A stretch of 64,000 nt of DNA from Pteria penguin. Taxonomy: Eukaryota; Mollusca; Bivalvia; Pterioida; Pteriidae. The stretch covers positions 40,456,045 to 40,520,044 of the forward strand of contig CM068592.1 in NCBI GenBank assembly GCA_035048485.1. The letters are read 5' to 3'. The stretch's first letter is position 1; each line of letters starts with the position of its first letter. The notes beneath the pieces are model-generated. The model had not been told where the DNA came from, ran no database searches, and saw nothing but the letters and a program-made list of their open reading frames with translations. Both the position numbers and the translations under genes were made by a program. Positions 13,388 to 26,368 of this stretch are shown here, piece after piece.

Positions 13388-13460
13388 CTAGACAGGTGCC
13401 GCCACTATATGTGTGATGATCCTGGGGTGACGTAAAACAATAACAAAACAAAACAAAATA
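13388..13460 (+). mobile_element. SINE 3' tail fragment
   Basis: Contains GGTGCCGCCACTATATG, then GGGGTGACGTAAAACAATAA and an A-rich CAAAA tail. This is the same V-type 3' region as in the SINEs near 11.4 and 30.6 kb. The tRNA head is not evident upstream, so the copy is truncated at the 5' side or too diverged. Confidence 0.6.
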
Positions 13461-16230
13461 AAGTTTCTATATATTTTTGTGAATGAAATAACCGTAGGTA
13501 TATACGCCAAAAACCAACATGTCCGTTAAAGCTTTTGTAATACAAATACCGACATTTCGGGCGACCGAAAAATGTGAAAGGTCTGTGGGTAAATATAACT
13601 TTTATAACGAGGTTTGCATGCCGTGTAAACATACCTATCTAAGGTCTATATATACTTATATAGCACTGAAAGATAAGCAGAAACTAAGGCTATGAAATAC
13701 GAATCAGTTCTGACCCTAAAACGCTGCAGCCTGATAACGTAGCCTGTGACTCACTGAGTGGGCCTCGCTCTCCGCTGCATATTTTTTGCTTGTGAAAAGT
13801 GGTAAATTTATACCAATGAGTTTACTTGCACCAATTCTCGGGATGGGGGTTGTTATTTTACCCTATTTTATTACATGTTTTTTTCAATCCTCCCCAAAGA
13901 AATTTCTGAATCTGCGCCTGACTCTTGTTCCTATAGGTGGGTAAGGACAGATAGCATCTGAAGAATTCAATAAATAGCCACGAAGATGAAGTTTGTACTT
14001 TATGGACTAAATGTGGCGAATATGTCTCTTTTATTGCTAATGTATAACCAGAAAGTACGAATTTATTCAATTTATTTATGAAAATACAATATCTTTTATT
14101 CCGAGTGCCCGGGGAAATCGTGTAATGAAATTCTTAAAAGCCAATTAATGCCCATTTCTTTTATTAGTGACAAGAATTCGACTTAAAACGATCATTCTGA
14201 CCCCAGAAGTCAGACAAAAGTTTGAGCGAAGAACGAATAAAACGTTCATGCTTCGTTAAGAGCCAGGAAATGAGAAACTGGACATAAAATGCGACCACAA
14301 AGCACACGTATATGCACTGCATGACACCTGACAAAACATTGAAAAAGAGAGATGAAAACGTGCTCGTAAAAGATAAAGTTAATACGACCAAAGTCATTCA
14401 CAGATGACATGTATATAATTCATGACGCCCCTTGTATTAAAATTAATACATGTAGTAAAACTGTTATGCTGGTGCTTCCTATTTCAAAGATCATCTGCTA
14501 ATCCGAATTTCAAGGGGGATGTTACTATTTTTAGGTGATTGATAGTTGAACAATTGTAAAAAATATATCAGAGCAGGTATTATATCATGAACATGATATT
14601 CTCTTACTTATGATACTGAGATTATACTCTTTAAAATAAAAAAACGAGAAAGAAAAATCATAAAGATAATGATAAATGATAAAAAATACAGAGAAAGAGG
14701 GATAATTGATTAAATATCAAACCTTAAAAGCCAGAGTCAGACACATTAATGAAGCGGACTGGCCATTCATCGTAAGTATCATAGAGAAAATATTAATGGC
14801 TTTCCTGACGCCATACGTCTTTATTTCTCTCGGTCGGCTATTGATTTCCTTCAGGATTGATCGATACAAATAATATCTAATACAACTCCCTAATCAGGTC
14901 ATATTAATTAATAACCTAATTCAATCAGCAAAAAAGTGTGTCAATAATAACAAGATGAGAGTTGACAGAGATCGAGAGCAGATCAGAATCATTAGCATGT
15001 TTGATATTATGATACAATGTTCAGAGGAATTCAGCGTAGTCTGAATACAGAAGTTGTCGATACCGCCAGTGAACATTAATTTTGAGCTGTTAGTCACCAC
15101 ACACATTACTTTGTTTGCTTTTTTACCGTTATTTTCATGATTTTCATGATTTTTCCGAGTACCTTGGCTATAATATTCACAAAATCTTCAAACCGTTAGA
15201 CTATCCATGAAAACTTTCCCCGGAAGTTGTAAATGACCTAATCTGGCAATGTATGCCAACAAGCCCAACCTTGATAATGTTCTCAAATCGTATACGACCT
15301 AACCATCCGACACTTGCCGACAGGTTCAACCTTTACCATTTTTATACGACCTTCCTATCAGTAGTACACCCGTCATGATTACTGAACAGAGGCGATTCGG
15401 ACTAGCGACATCCTGACTTAAACCCTCTTATTAACAATTACACCAAAGAAAGCTGACGTGAACTACCCCTCACGCACATATATTCAATCATAGTGAGATG
15501 ATGCCGCACGTGCGATCCTTCACTTAAATGGAAGAAGTTACAGGTACACGTACTCAGCAATGAAACCCACATGGCCGTTTATAGAGAGTCAGGTGTCTCA
15601 TCCTATCTCAGTATAACCCTATAAACATTACTTATTGTATTGTTTTCATGCCCTAAACCGAAATGTAATTTAATTCACGTGAACCTGATATTCTCAAGAA
15701 TCCAGATCATATTAAACGTCAAAGTGTCTCACAGGACAATGCCAAACCCGCTATTAAACTCGGACAGGAATTTAAATTCTCTTCCATTCAGACGACAACG
15801 CCTTGTAGGAGAGAGTGGATTCTACACGTTAAGAATGAAATGTTTCTCGTGTTGATTAAGGAGATAATCTGGAAATGATTTGACCTCTTGAGAGGATTTA
15901 TTCGTCAAACATATATGTAAAATCTGGGATTATCCCTTTAGCATAGAATTATAAACACTGCAACTGGTTATATTTGTAGCCCTTAAGGTCTGGTCTGTTT
16001 GTTGTTTTCTGACACTTTCTGTGATTGAGGTATGTCCTGTATGATTTTCAGCTTTTGAAATGCCCCTTATAGCAGAGTCGGGTAAAGAATCTCGTGACGT
16101 CACGGGCACATGCCGAGTATTCCTGCATGTCAACACTTCGCGTCATCAAGTTTTCTTCATTTCGACTCTATATACCCACGCGTATACGAACTAAATTTCT
16201 ATTATGTCATCAGTCAGAAAAACAGACAAA
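13461..16230. other. Intergenic DNA; possible DNA-transposon terminus near 13.9 kb
   Basis: No gene recognised. The segment 13893-13925, read on the minus strand, gives AGTCAGGCGCAGATTCAG, similar in style to the terminal sequences of short hAT-like elements elsewhere in the window, but no partner terminus was found. A perfect palindrome CGTGACGTCACG lies at 16093-16104. Confidence 0.4.
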
Positions 16231-16234
16231 CACA

Positions 16235-16315
16235 TTGAAAGACTCGAACCGCAGACCATGTTCTCCATAGATCAGCACCTGTCGACCGACAGATTACAAA
16301 CTCTACAATGCTGAG
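16235..16315 (-). mobile_element. tRNA-like SINE head fragment
   Basis: On the minus strand a B-box-like CGGTTCGAGTC lies near 16240-16250, with tRNA-like spacing back to a TGTCGGTCGACAGGTGC segment. No mature tRNA cloverleaf could be closed and no clear 3' tail follows, so a decayed SINE head is preferred over a tRNA gene. Confidence 0.45.
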
Positions 16316-16929
16316 ACATCAAAATGAACTTTATCATTACATAATTTGTTCTATTTTTATCGCGGAAATACACATATAAATGTACTCAAATCGTCGGCAG
16401 TCATGAATAAAACATAAGCAACACTATTATATAACTAATGTAAACAAGCATGATCAGCATAATCGTGTGGAGAAGTAATTATATATAGGAAGCAATCATC
16501 TTAAATGTACATGCTCTGAATTTCAGTCAGCTGCCGAACTCGCTAGTCTTATATATCTATCACAAGACAAATCAGACCTTAGTAACGACGTCGGTTATAT
16601 GTTCTCACTAGCTATAAATCAGATAGATTCCGAAATTTCATGAAGGGTAGGGATTTCGATGTACATAGTAATTTTCTAAAAATGTAAAACTTTACGTCAG
16701 GTGTATGTCAGCGTCAAATATTTGGCGAAGGAAAGTGAAATATCGCGAGAACACCACTGATATGGGTAAAGCAAATCCACATTGATTGACCTTCATACTT
16801 GTACTGTCCAAGGTTGTATACATATTTAATACTGACATAACGGCATATAATGATGATATCAAATATGTATGCTTTCGTTATTTGGATACAGAGAGATAAA
16901 TGTGTACTATGTTTCCGAGTATTGTATGC

Positions 16930-19900
16930 GTACACTGCTCTGACACTATGTCATAGAGATGATAGACAGGGTGATCAGGGGTATAGCCATGTATCACAAA
17001 CTCAATATCCACTACCTCATCATATACCACTGCTCTGACACTATGTCATAGACAGAGATCAGGGGTATAGACATGTATCACAAACTCAATATCCACTACC
17101 TCATCATATACCACTGCTCTGACACTATGTCATAGACAGAGATCAGGGGTATAGACATGTATCACAAACTCAATATCCACTACCTCATCATATACCACTG
17201 CTCTGACACTATGTCATAGACAGAGATCAGGGGTATAGACATGCATCACAAACTCAATATCCACTACCTCATCATATACCACTGCTCTGACACTATGTCA
17301 TAGACAGAGATCAGGGGTATAGACATGTATCACAAACTCAATATCCACTACCTCATCATATACCACTGCTCTGACACTATGTCATAGACAGGGTGATCAG
17401 GGGTATAGACATGTATCACAAACTCAATATCCACTACCTCATCATATACCACTGCTCTGACACTATCTCATAGACAGGGTGATCAGGGGTATAGACATGT
17501 ATCACAAACTCAATATCCACTACCTCATCATATACCACTGCTCTGACACTATGTCATAGACAGGGTGATCAGGGGTATAGACATGTATCACAAACTCAAT
17601 ATCCACTACCTCATCATATACCACTGCTCTGACACTATGTCATAGACGGAGATGAGGGGTATAGACATGTATCACAAACTCAATATCCACTACCTCATCA
17701 TATACCACTGCTCTGACACTATGCCATAGACAGGGTGATCAGGGGTATAGCCATGTATCACAAACTCAATATCCACTACCTCATCATATACCACTGCTCT
17801 GACACTATGTCATAGACAGAGATCAGGGGCATAGACATGTATCACAAACTCAATATCCACTACCTCATCATATACCACTGCTCTGACACTATGTCATAGA
17901 CAGGGTGATCAGGGGTATAGCCATGTATCACAAACTCAATATCCACTACCTCATCATATACAACTGCTCTGACACTATGTCATAGACAGGGTGATCAGGG
18001 GTATAGACATGTATCACAAACTCAATATCCACTACCTCATCATATACCACTGCTCTGACACTATGTCATAGACAGAGATCAGGGGGTATAGACATGTATC
18101 ACAAACTCAATATCCACTACCTCATCATATACCACTGCTCTGACAGTATGTCATAGACAGGGCGATCAGGGGTATCGACATGTATCACAAACTCAATACC
18201 CACTACCTCATCATATACCACTGCTCTGACACTATGTCATAGACAGAGATCAGGGGTATAGACATGTATCACAAATTCAATACCCACTACCTCATCATAT
18301 ACCACTGCTCTGACACTATGTCATAGACAGGGTGATCAGGGGTATAGACATGTATCACAAACTCAATATCCACCACCTCATCATATACCACTGCTCTGAC
18401 ACTATGTCATAGACAGGGTGATCAGGGGTATAGACAAGTATCACAAACTCAATATCCACTACCTCATCATATACCACTGCTCTGACACTATGTCATAGAC
18501 AGAGATCAGGGGTATAGACATGTATCACAAACTCAATATCCACTACCTCATCATATACCACTGCACTGACACTATGTCATAGACAGGGTGATCAGGGGTA
18601 TAGACATGTATCACAAACTCAATATCCACTACCTCATCATATACCACTGCTCTGACACTATGTCATAGACAGAGATCAGGGGCATAGACATGTATCACAA
18701 ACTCAATATCCACTACCTCATCATATACCACTGCTCTGACACTATGTCATAGACAGAGATCAGGGTTATAGACATGTATCACAAACTCAATATCCACTAC
18801 CTCATCATATACCACTGCTCTGACACTATGTCATAGACAGAGATCAGGGGTATAGACATGTATCACAAACTCAATATCCACTACCTCATCATATACCACT
18901 GCTCTGACACTATGTCATAGACAGGGTGATCAGGGGTATAGCCATGTATCACAAACTCAATATCCACTACCTCATCATATACAACTGCTCTGACACTATG
19001 TCATAGACAGAGATCAGGGGTATAGACATGTATCACAAACTCAATATCCACTACCTCATCATATACCACTGCTCTGACACTATGTCATAGACAGAGATCA
19101 GGGGTATAGACATGTATCACAAACTCAATATCCACTACCTCATCATATACCACTGCTCTGACAGTATGTCATAGACAGGGTGATCAGGGGCATAGACATG
19201 TATCACAAACTCAATATCCACTACCTCATCATATACCACTGATCTGACACTATGTCATAGACAGAGATGAGGGGTATAGACATGTATCACAAACTCAATA
19301 TCCACTACCTCATCATATACCACTGCTCTGACACTATGTCATAGACAGGGTGATCAGGGGTATAGACATGTATCACAAACTCAATATCCACTACCTCATC
19401 ATATACCACTGCTCTGACACTATGCCATAGACAGAGATCAGGGGTATAGACATGTATCACAAACTCAATATCCACTACTTTATCATATACTACTGCTCTG
19501 ACACTATGTCATAGACAGGGTGATCAGGGGTATAGACATGTATCACAAACTCAATATCCACTACCTCATCATATACCTCTGTTCTGACACTATGTCATAG
19601 ACAGAGATCAGGGGTATAGACATGTATCACAAACTCAATATCCACTACCTCATCATATACCACTGCTCTGACACTATGTCATAGACAGGGTGATCAGGGG
19701 TATAGACATGTATCACAAACTCAATATCCACTACCTCATCATATACCACTGCTCTGACACTATGTCATAGACAGGGTGATCAGGGGTATAGACATGTATC
19801 ACAAACTCAATATCCACTACCTCATCATATACCACTGCTCTGACACTATGTCATAGACAGGGTGATCAGGGGTATAGACATGTATCACAAACTCAATATC

Positions 19901-22225
19901 CACTACCTCATCATATACCACTGCTCTGACACTATGTCATAGACAGGGTGATCAGGGGTATAGACATGTATCATAAACTCAATATCCACTACCTCATCAT
20001 ATACCACTGCTCTGACAGTATGTCATAGACAGGGTGATCAGGGGTATAGACATGTATCACAAACTCAATATCCACTACCTCATCATATACCACTGCTCTG
20101 ACACTATGTCATAGACAGAGATCAGGGGTATAGACATGTATCACAAACTCAATACCCACTACCTCATCATATACCACTGCTCTGACACTATGTCATAGAC
20201 AGAGATCAGGGGTATAGACATGTATCACAAACTCAATATCCACTACCTCATCATATACCACTGCTCTGATACTATGTCATAGACAGGGTGATCAGGGGTA
20301 TAGACATGTATCACAAACTCAATATCCACTACCTCATCATATACCACTGCTCTGACACTATGTCATAGACAGAGATCAGGGGTATAGACATGTATCATAA
20401 ACTCAATATCCACTACCTCATCATATACCACTGCTCTGACACTATGTCATAGACAGGGTGATCAGGGGTATAGACATGTATCACAAACTCAATATCCACT
20501 ACCTCATCATATACCACTGCTCTGACACTATGTCATAGACAGAGATCAGGGGTATAGACATGTTTCACAAACTCAATATCCACTACCTCATCATATACCA
20601 CTGCTCTGACAGTATGTCATAGACAGGGTGATCAGGGGTATAGACATGTATCACAAACTCAATATCCACTACCTCATCATATACCACTGTTCTGACACTA
20701 TGCCATAGACAGGGTGATCAGGGGTATAGACATGTATCACAAACTCAATATCTACTACCTCATCATATACCACTGTTCTGACACTATGTCATAGACAGGG
20801 TGATCAGGGGTATAGACATGTATCACAAACTCAATATCCACTACCTCATCATATACCACTGCTCTGACACTATGTCATAGACAGAGATCAGGGGTATAGA
20901 CATGTATCACAAACTCAATATCCACTACCTCATCATATACCACTGCTCTGACACTATGTCATAGACAGGGTGATCAGGGGTATAGACATGTATCACAAAC
21001 TCAATATCCACTACCTCATCATATACCACTGCTCTGACACTATGTCATAGACAGGGTGATCAGGGGTATAGACATGTATCATAAACTCAATATCCACTAC
21101 CTCATCATATACCACTGCTCTGACAGTATGTCATAGACAGGGTGATCTGGGGTATAGACATGTATCACAAACTCAATATCCACTACCTCATCATATACCA
21201 CTGCTCTGACACTATGTCATAGACAGAGATCAGGGGTATAGACATGTATCACAAACTCAATACCCACTACCTCATCATATACCACTGCTCTGACACTATG
21301 TCATAGACAGAGATCAGGGGTATAGACATGTATCACAAACTCAATATCCACTACCTCATCATATACCACTGCTCTGATACTATGTCATAGACAGGGTGAT
21401 CAGGGGTATAGACATGTATCACAAACTCAATATCCACTACCTCATCATATACCACTGCTCTGACACTATGTCATAGACAGAGATCAGGGGTATAGACATG
21501 TATCATAAACTCAATATCCACTACCTCATCATATACCACTGCTCTGACACTATGTCATAGACAGGGTGATCAGGGGTATAGACATGTATCACAAACTCAA
21601 TATCCACTACCTCATCATATACCACTGCTCTGACACTATGTCATAGACAGAGATCAGGGGTATAGACATGTATCACAAACTCAATATCCACTACCTCATC
21701 ATATAGCACTGCTCTGACACTATGTCATAGACAGGGTGATCAGGGGTATAGACATGTATCACAAACTCAATATCCACTACCTCATCATATACCACTGCTC
21801 TGACACTATGCCATAGACAGGGTGATCAGGGGTATAGACATGTATCACAAACTCAATATCTACTACCTCATCATATACCACTGTTCTGACACTATGTCAT
21901 AGACAGGGTGATCAGGGGTATAGACATGTATTACAAACTCAATATCCACTACCTCATCATATACCACTGCTCTGACACTATGTCATAGACAGAGATCAGG
22001 GGTATAGACATGTATCACAAACTCAATATCCACTACCTCATCATATACCACTGCTCTGACACTATGTCATAGACAGAGATCAAGGGTATAGACATGTATC
22101 ACACTCAATATCCACTACCTCATCATATACCACTGCTCTGATACTATGTCATAGACAGGGTGATCAGGGGTATAGACAGTAGATACAATGTATCACAAAG
22201 TTCAATATCCACTACCTCATTCAGC
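16930..22225 (+). repeat. 84/86-bp satellite array, about 62 monomers
   Basis: About 5.3 kb of near-identical monomers contain CTGCTCTGACACTATGTCAT, CAGGGGTATAGACATGTATC and CTCAATATCCACTACCTCAT. Two length classes alternate irregularly: an 84-bp form with CAGAGATCAGG and an 86-bp form with CAGGGTGATCAGG. Single-base variants recur in register, which reveals a 1108-bp (13-monomer) tandem duplication in the right half. The last monomer is degenerate (22188-22225). No long open frame exists, and each unit carries stops in the frames I checked. It is the largest array in the window and the best candidate for a genome-wide satellite family. Confidence 0.97.
19850..22060 (+). repeat. 1108-bp higher-order duplication within the satellite
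   Basis: Rare variants recur exactly 1108 bp apart: TCATAAACTC (19971 and 21079), CTGCTCTGAT (20261 and 21369), a second TCATAA (20395 and 21503) and TCTACTACCT (20751 and 21859). The order of 86-bp (B) and 84-bp (A) monomers after the first marker is BAABABABBBABB. Eight B plus five A give 1108 bp, matching the spacing. The second copy follows the same order for 11 monomers and then departs. Copies abut, so this is a recent unequal-exchange or segmental duplication. Confidence 0.9.
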
Positions 22226-22969
22226 TGAGATGACATTGCGCAATCTCTTCACAAGTATACATAAATGTAGTTCAGATATGATCGACCGTGATTCTTTATA
22301 CAAAGATACAATACCTACCTCCACCACAATTCCTGACCTCTCAGCACCAATATCTCCACTGAGTATAGTAGCGTGTTTACCCTCAAATTGTCCTTAGTAA
22401 AATGCGAAGAACATCTATTCAACTTTACACTTTATCATCTGACAAGCATTTTCATATTTTTGTCCATAAATATCCAAAGGATGTTAATATTACCTTAATT
22501 TATTCCGTTTTACCCTTTGATTTATCTCGCCAACGACACAGTGAAAGATTACACACCAAGTTTCATTGACATCGGCACAGCCAAGTGTGGCAGTACATGA
22601 TGCAGAAAGGAATGATGAAGCTCATCTTTCGGGAGCTTAGAGAGAACCACCTTGTATTGTATTTATATACAAGATAGGAGGGGCAAAGTTTCTTACAAGC
22701 AACGATGAATGTCTATACAATCCTCTGTATTGAGATAGGTAGTGGTGTTTGTGTGAAGCATGCAGTCTGCTGGCGTAACTCTCATCATTCAAGGAAATCA
22801 TGAACCTCCTTGTACTGTAAACACGCAAAAAGGGCGGGGTTCACACACCATCAAGGAATCACGATTAGGGTATTCTTTGAAAAAAAACCCCCTAAATCTG
22901 GTAAAACTTGTATTTCACGGTCACCCCTCTAACCTATTCCACAATGAGTGCATACAACTTTTAAACATA
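22226..22969. other. Intergenic flank of the satellite, no gene recognised
   Basis: Unique sequence right of the 84/86-bp array. Open frames of 60-80 codons are present on both strands with no family resemblance. Confidence 0.5.
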
Positions 22970-23083
22970 CCACAGAAAATACGTGTATTGCTGAGAATTT
23001 AATCCTACCACAGAAAATACGTGTATTGCTGAGAATTTAATCCTACCACAGAAAATACGTGTATTGCTGAGAATTTAATCCTA
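22970..23083 (+). repeat. 38-bp direct repeat, three identical copies
   Basis: Three copies starting at 22970, 23008 and 23046, each beginning CCACAGAAAATACGTGTATT. They appear identical, so the expansion is recent. No coding or RNA signal. Confidence 0.95.
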
Positions 23084-23204
23084 CATTTTCATTTTTGTCT
23101 TAATAATTGTTAAGGTATTTATAAACTGAACAAATTATCAACCACTAAACTCTATAGTAATATAATATTATTATTATCATATAATAAGCACATTCGTTAA
23201 CGAT

Positions 23205-23465
23205 CACCTGCTTTTCAGAGCTGGCAAAGCTCGACCGGCAGGAAACATGGTTCCTGACTGAGAGGTCCAGGGTTCGACTCCAATAGTGTCTTGTCCTTTG
23301 GATAAGACATAAAAAAAAACTGAGGCCCCGTGTCAACCTAGACATATCACAATGAAGACACCCCACCCCCTTGTTTCGGGTGATTCCATTGCATAGGTTT
23401 CAAGAGCTTCCCGATGCACCAGACAGATGCCGCCATCAGGCAGATGCCGTCATCATGTTTATGAA
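23205..23465 (+). mobile_element. tRNA-derived SINE, diverged
   Basis: The head at about 23217-23285 has an A-box-like region (AGCTGGCAAAGCTCGACCGG) and a B box GGGTTCGACTCC. The body contains GAGGCCCCGTGTCAACC, a phrase shared with the SINE at 40.4 kb, and the distal part has GATGCCGCCATC twice. The tail is degenerate. The copy is older than the one at 6.4 kb. Confidence 0.6.
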
Positions 23466-23584
23466 ATAATCTAAGTGCGACTTATGAAAATAAAGGAAAC
23501 ACACAAATGACCGTTTTTCATAGCACACTATCTTTTCCTTACACAGTTTACACTATTTTTGTTTATAACACTTCTCTATAGTGT

Positions 23585-23674
23585 CAGGGTTGGATCCAGG
23601 TGTTGCCGCAGATAACTAGGACACTTTTTTGTGAGTTATGTGAAAAGAAAAACCCTTCCTCAAATCCGCCACTA
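23585..23674. mobile_element. Possible short hAT-like non-autonomous element
   Basis: The left end CAGGGTTGGATCCAGG and the right end, read in reverse, TAGTGGCGGATTTGAGG form an imperfect terminal inverted repeat about 90 bp apart. CAGTGGCGGATC-type ends are common on non-autonomous hAT-like elements of animals. No target duplication was established. Confidence 0.35.
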
Positions 23675-24429
23675 TACATCATACATATATAGAAATACAC
23701 ATACATCATGCCAGAAAGACAACCCGTGATACACACTCTGGCCTACAATCGAAGCCCTTGATTGATGATGCAAATATGACCGGATGATATCTCAATCCCA
23801 ACATATGGATAATTAGAGCGTGTGTGAACACTTCTCACATTTCTAACTATTTATATTGGATTGTAACTCTGCTCATGTTGCCTTTCAGTATATCGCTTCA
23901 CAGATGCAATATATAAATCACCCATGAAAAGATTAATTATTTCAGTTTAGTCCGTATAAGAATTTGGAAACAAATATGTAGACTTGGATACAGTCTTATA
24001 AATTGCTTATAATATGCAATGTTTAAAATACCCCATCCACACTTCGTAACTGATGGATAAGGGAACCTCCGTTTTATCCTAATTCATAAACACACAAATT
24101 GTTGTTACAATAATTGCATGCAACAAAGACGCGAGAATGTAAGATAGTATTTCAATCAGATTGGAGATGTTGTGTTAGTTTTTAATATAACAAACCCCTC
24201 CCTCCTCGCAGTAAATTATAAAAAAATCACTCATATAATCAGAACAGCAGAAAATAAGATACATGTACAACACGGAACACTTCCTCCTAGTATATCATTA
24301 TGTATACATTGTATTGCTACCGAACGGCGGCTGTAAGTTACACGAATGCGGTATAATAATAGGCTACCTTGTGCAAAGAATCTCATTGAAATATTTGAAG
24401 AATTCATTTGTAATTTAACCGTTAAATGA
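23675..24429. other. Intergenic DNA, no gene recognised
   Basis: AT-rich unique sequence between two transposon-like elements. Nothing notable was seen. Confidence 0.5.
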
Positions 24430-24621
24430 GTCTTTTCGTTATACAGAGTTATTTCCCATATCAGCAGGTATCTGACGTACAAACATTGTGACGTCAACCA
24501 GTTCTGTGGCAACTGAACTGGTGTAAAATTACGGGAAGTGATATAGTATCTGAATGACGTCACAAGGGTTTGATGTCAGATACCTGCTCAAATGGGAAAT
24601 AACTCTGCATAACGAAAAGAC
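24430..24621. mobile_element. 192-bp palindromic MITE with TGACGTCA in both arms
   Basis: Left arm 24430-24496 (GTCTTTTCGTTATACAGAGT through GTGACGTCA) and right arm 24555-24621 are inverted complements over 67 bp with only a handful of mismatches. The 58-bp centre holds a second small hairpin, ACCAGTTC with GAACTGGT. The whole unit could fold into a long stem-loop. Each arm ends, next to the loop, in TGACGTCA (24489-24496 and 24555-24562), the canonical CRE octamer bound by CREB/ATF proteins. No protein is encoded; an open frame of 110 codons across it on the minus strand is incidental. Confidence 0.8.
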
Positions 24622-26287
24622 CCAATACTTCGCAGGCATAAGTTATATTACAGTGCTTTATTGAGTATAACGAGTCGATGACCTGACATTTAGTACAATA
24701 TATTGTAGTGGGGCTTCCCGATATTAGAAAGAAAAACTTCTAAAACTATCATATTGATAAAAAAAAAATCATGTACTAGTAGGTGCAATACTATAATGGA
24801 CAGCTTCGTCAGTGGATAGTTGTACACTACACTACAAGCCACATTTTACCTACGCTATCATAGGTGGCGGTGTGGTGATGATGTGTATTGAAATAAACAT
24901 GACATTTATCGCGTCATTTCGACCTAAATCATTTCGTATCTGGTCAACACATATCATTGTAACCAACTTCTAATACAACACGATCTTATTGTAGATAGCA
25001 ACACGAACATATGGCGTATAACAGAAAATTAAAGGAACGTTGCCAAAACGTCAGATTGGCGAAGATTTACGAAATTGATTCATCGGCAAGGCGATATATC
25101 AACTCCTTAAGTAGCATTAAAGTGGAGGGGCGATACCGGGACCGAGAACAATGCTTCATATCGCGCGAGAAACTACCAGATACTAAAACCAGCAATATGA
25201 AAATAATTGAAAGATAGTGAGATAAGCTGGTAAGAGCGATACACCCTCAGACACTGCGAATCCTTGATGGATTTATTGACTATTTGATATCCGAGATTTC
25301 TTTACACGGCAACGCGACAACTTATTTATGGAGACAGTTGGGACATGGAATCCTGGAATTATAGCGATATCTTTCCCAGCATCGCTGTCACAGGCGCTTG
25401 TTCCGATGTAGGAGGGACATTACTCTGTACTAAGATAAAAACCATCTTGTGATAACTAACACCCGGTAACACATAGATTTCATGGGTCTATTTTACTGTT
25501 ATAATTGTTTTGGAGATGGGGATGAGCATCCACCAACTATATATGTTTTCTAAAAAGAAAATAATTACTTCATTTTCCTGATCGGATAGGGAATAAAAAT
25601 GATTGAAACATCCAAATAAGATGTCATCTAAATGTGTTCTTCTTTGGTCATTCCTAGACCGTCGATAACACTCAATTGATGAATTTATTGACCACCCACT
25701 AAACAACCCAGATTTCCTTATAGGGCAAGTGGACGTCTTATTCGATGTTTGCTTTGAAAAGTAAAGTGTAGTAGACTATTTACTCAACGAAATTCGCCTG
25801 TTCGTTCTGTAAATACTGTATTCAACATGTTAGCACTAAATGTATGTACCCTAAATTACTCAGTGCTGTCCAGCATTGAATGTTGACCGCATACACATTA
25901 ATTAGGTACGGACAATCGGTGTTGCTAGATTGGTAAGATACCCAAAGACATCCAAGAAATGTTCAGTATATAAAATTAATATGGTTATAATTAACATTTA
26001 GTGAGCAAAAACTGTCAAGAACGCCAAAACATGAAATTGGCTTTCTAATTTTTAAAACATGATTGCAACGTTCAATTTCTGCTTATTGTACTTGGTAGAA
26101 ATTGTGTGACACATTAATCCACATGTGTTCTCTATCGATGTCATAAAAGGTTAAAAATAAACACATTTCGAGAATTCATAAAATATGCTAGTATTAAAAA
26201 AAAATCAGGTTTCAGCGTGAAACATCAAACCATATCCGTCTGAACTAACTATACTAAGTGTAGCCGTACACCCAGTGTCCAAATTTC
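24622..26287. other. Intergenic DNA; unassigned short ORF 25011-25217 (+)
   Basis: No recognised gene. The plus-strand frame 25011-25217 (68 codons) is basic and lysine/arginine-rich, with a start ATG, but matches no family I know and has no visible splice or polyadenylation context. The rest is AT-rich. Confidence 0.4.
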
Positions 26288-26368
26288 AACATTAACATGT
26301 AATCCTTATATTAACATGTAATCATAACATTAACATGTAATCGTAATATTAACATGTAATCGTAACGG
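26288..26368 (+). repeat. 20-bp direct repeat x 4
   Basis: The unit ATTAACATGTAATC plus a 6-bp variable piece recurs four times. Slippage-type repeat. Confidence 0.85.
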
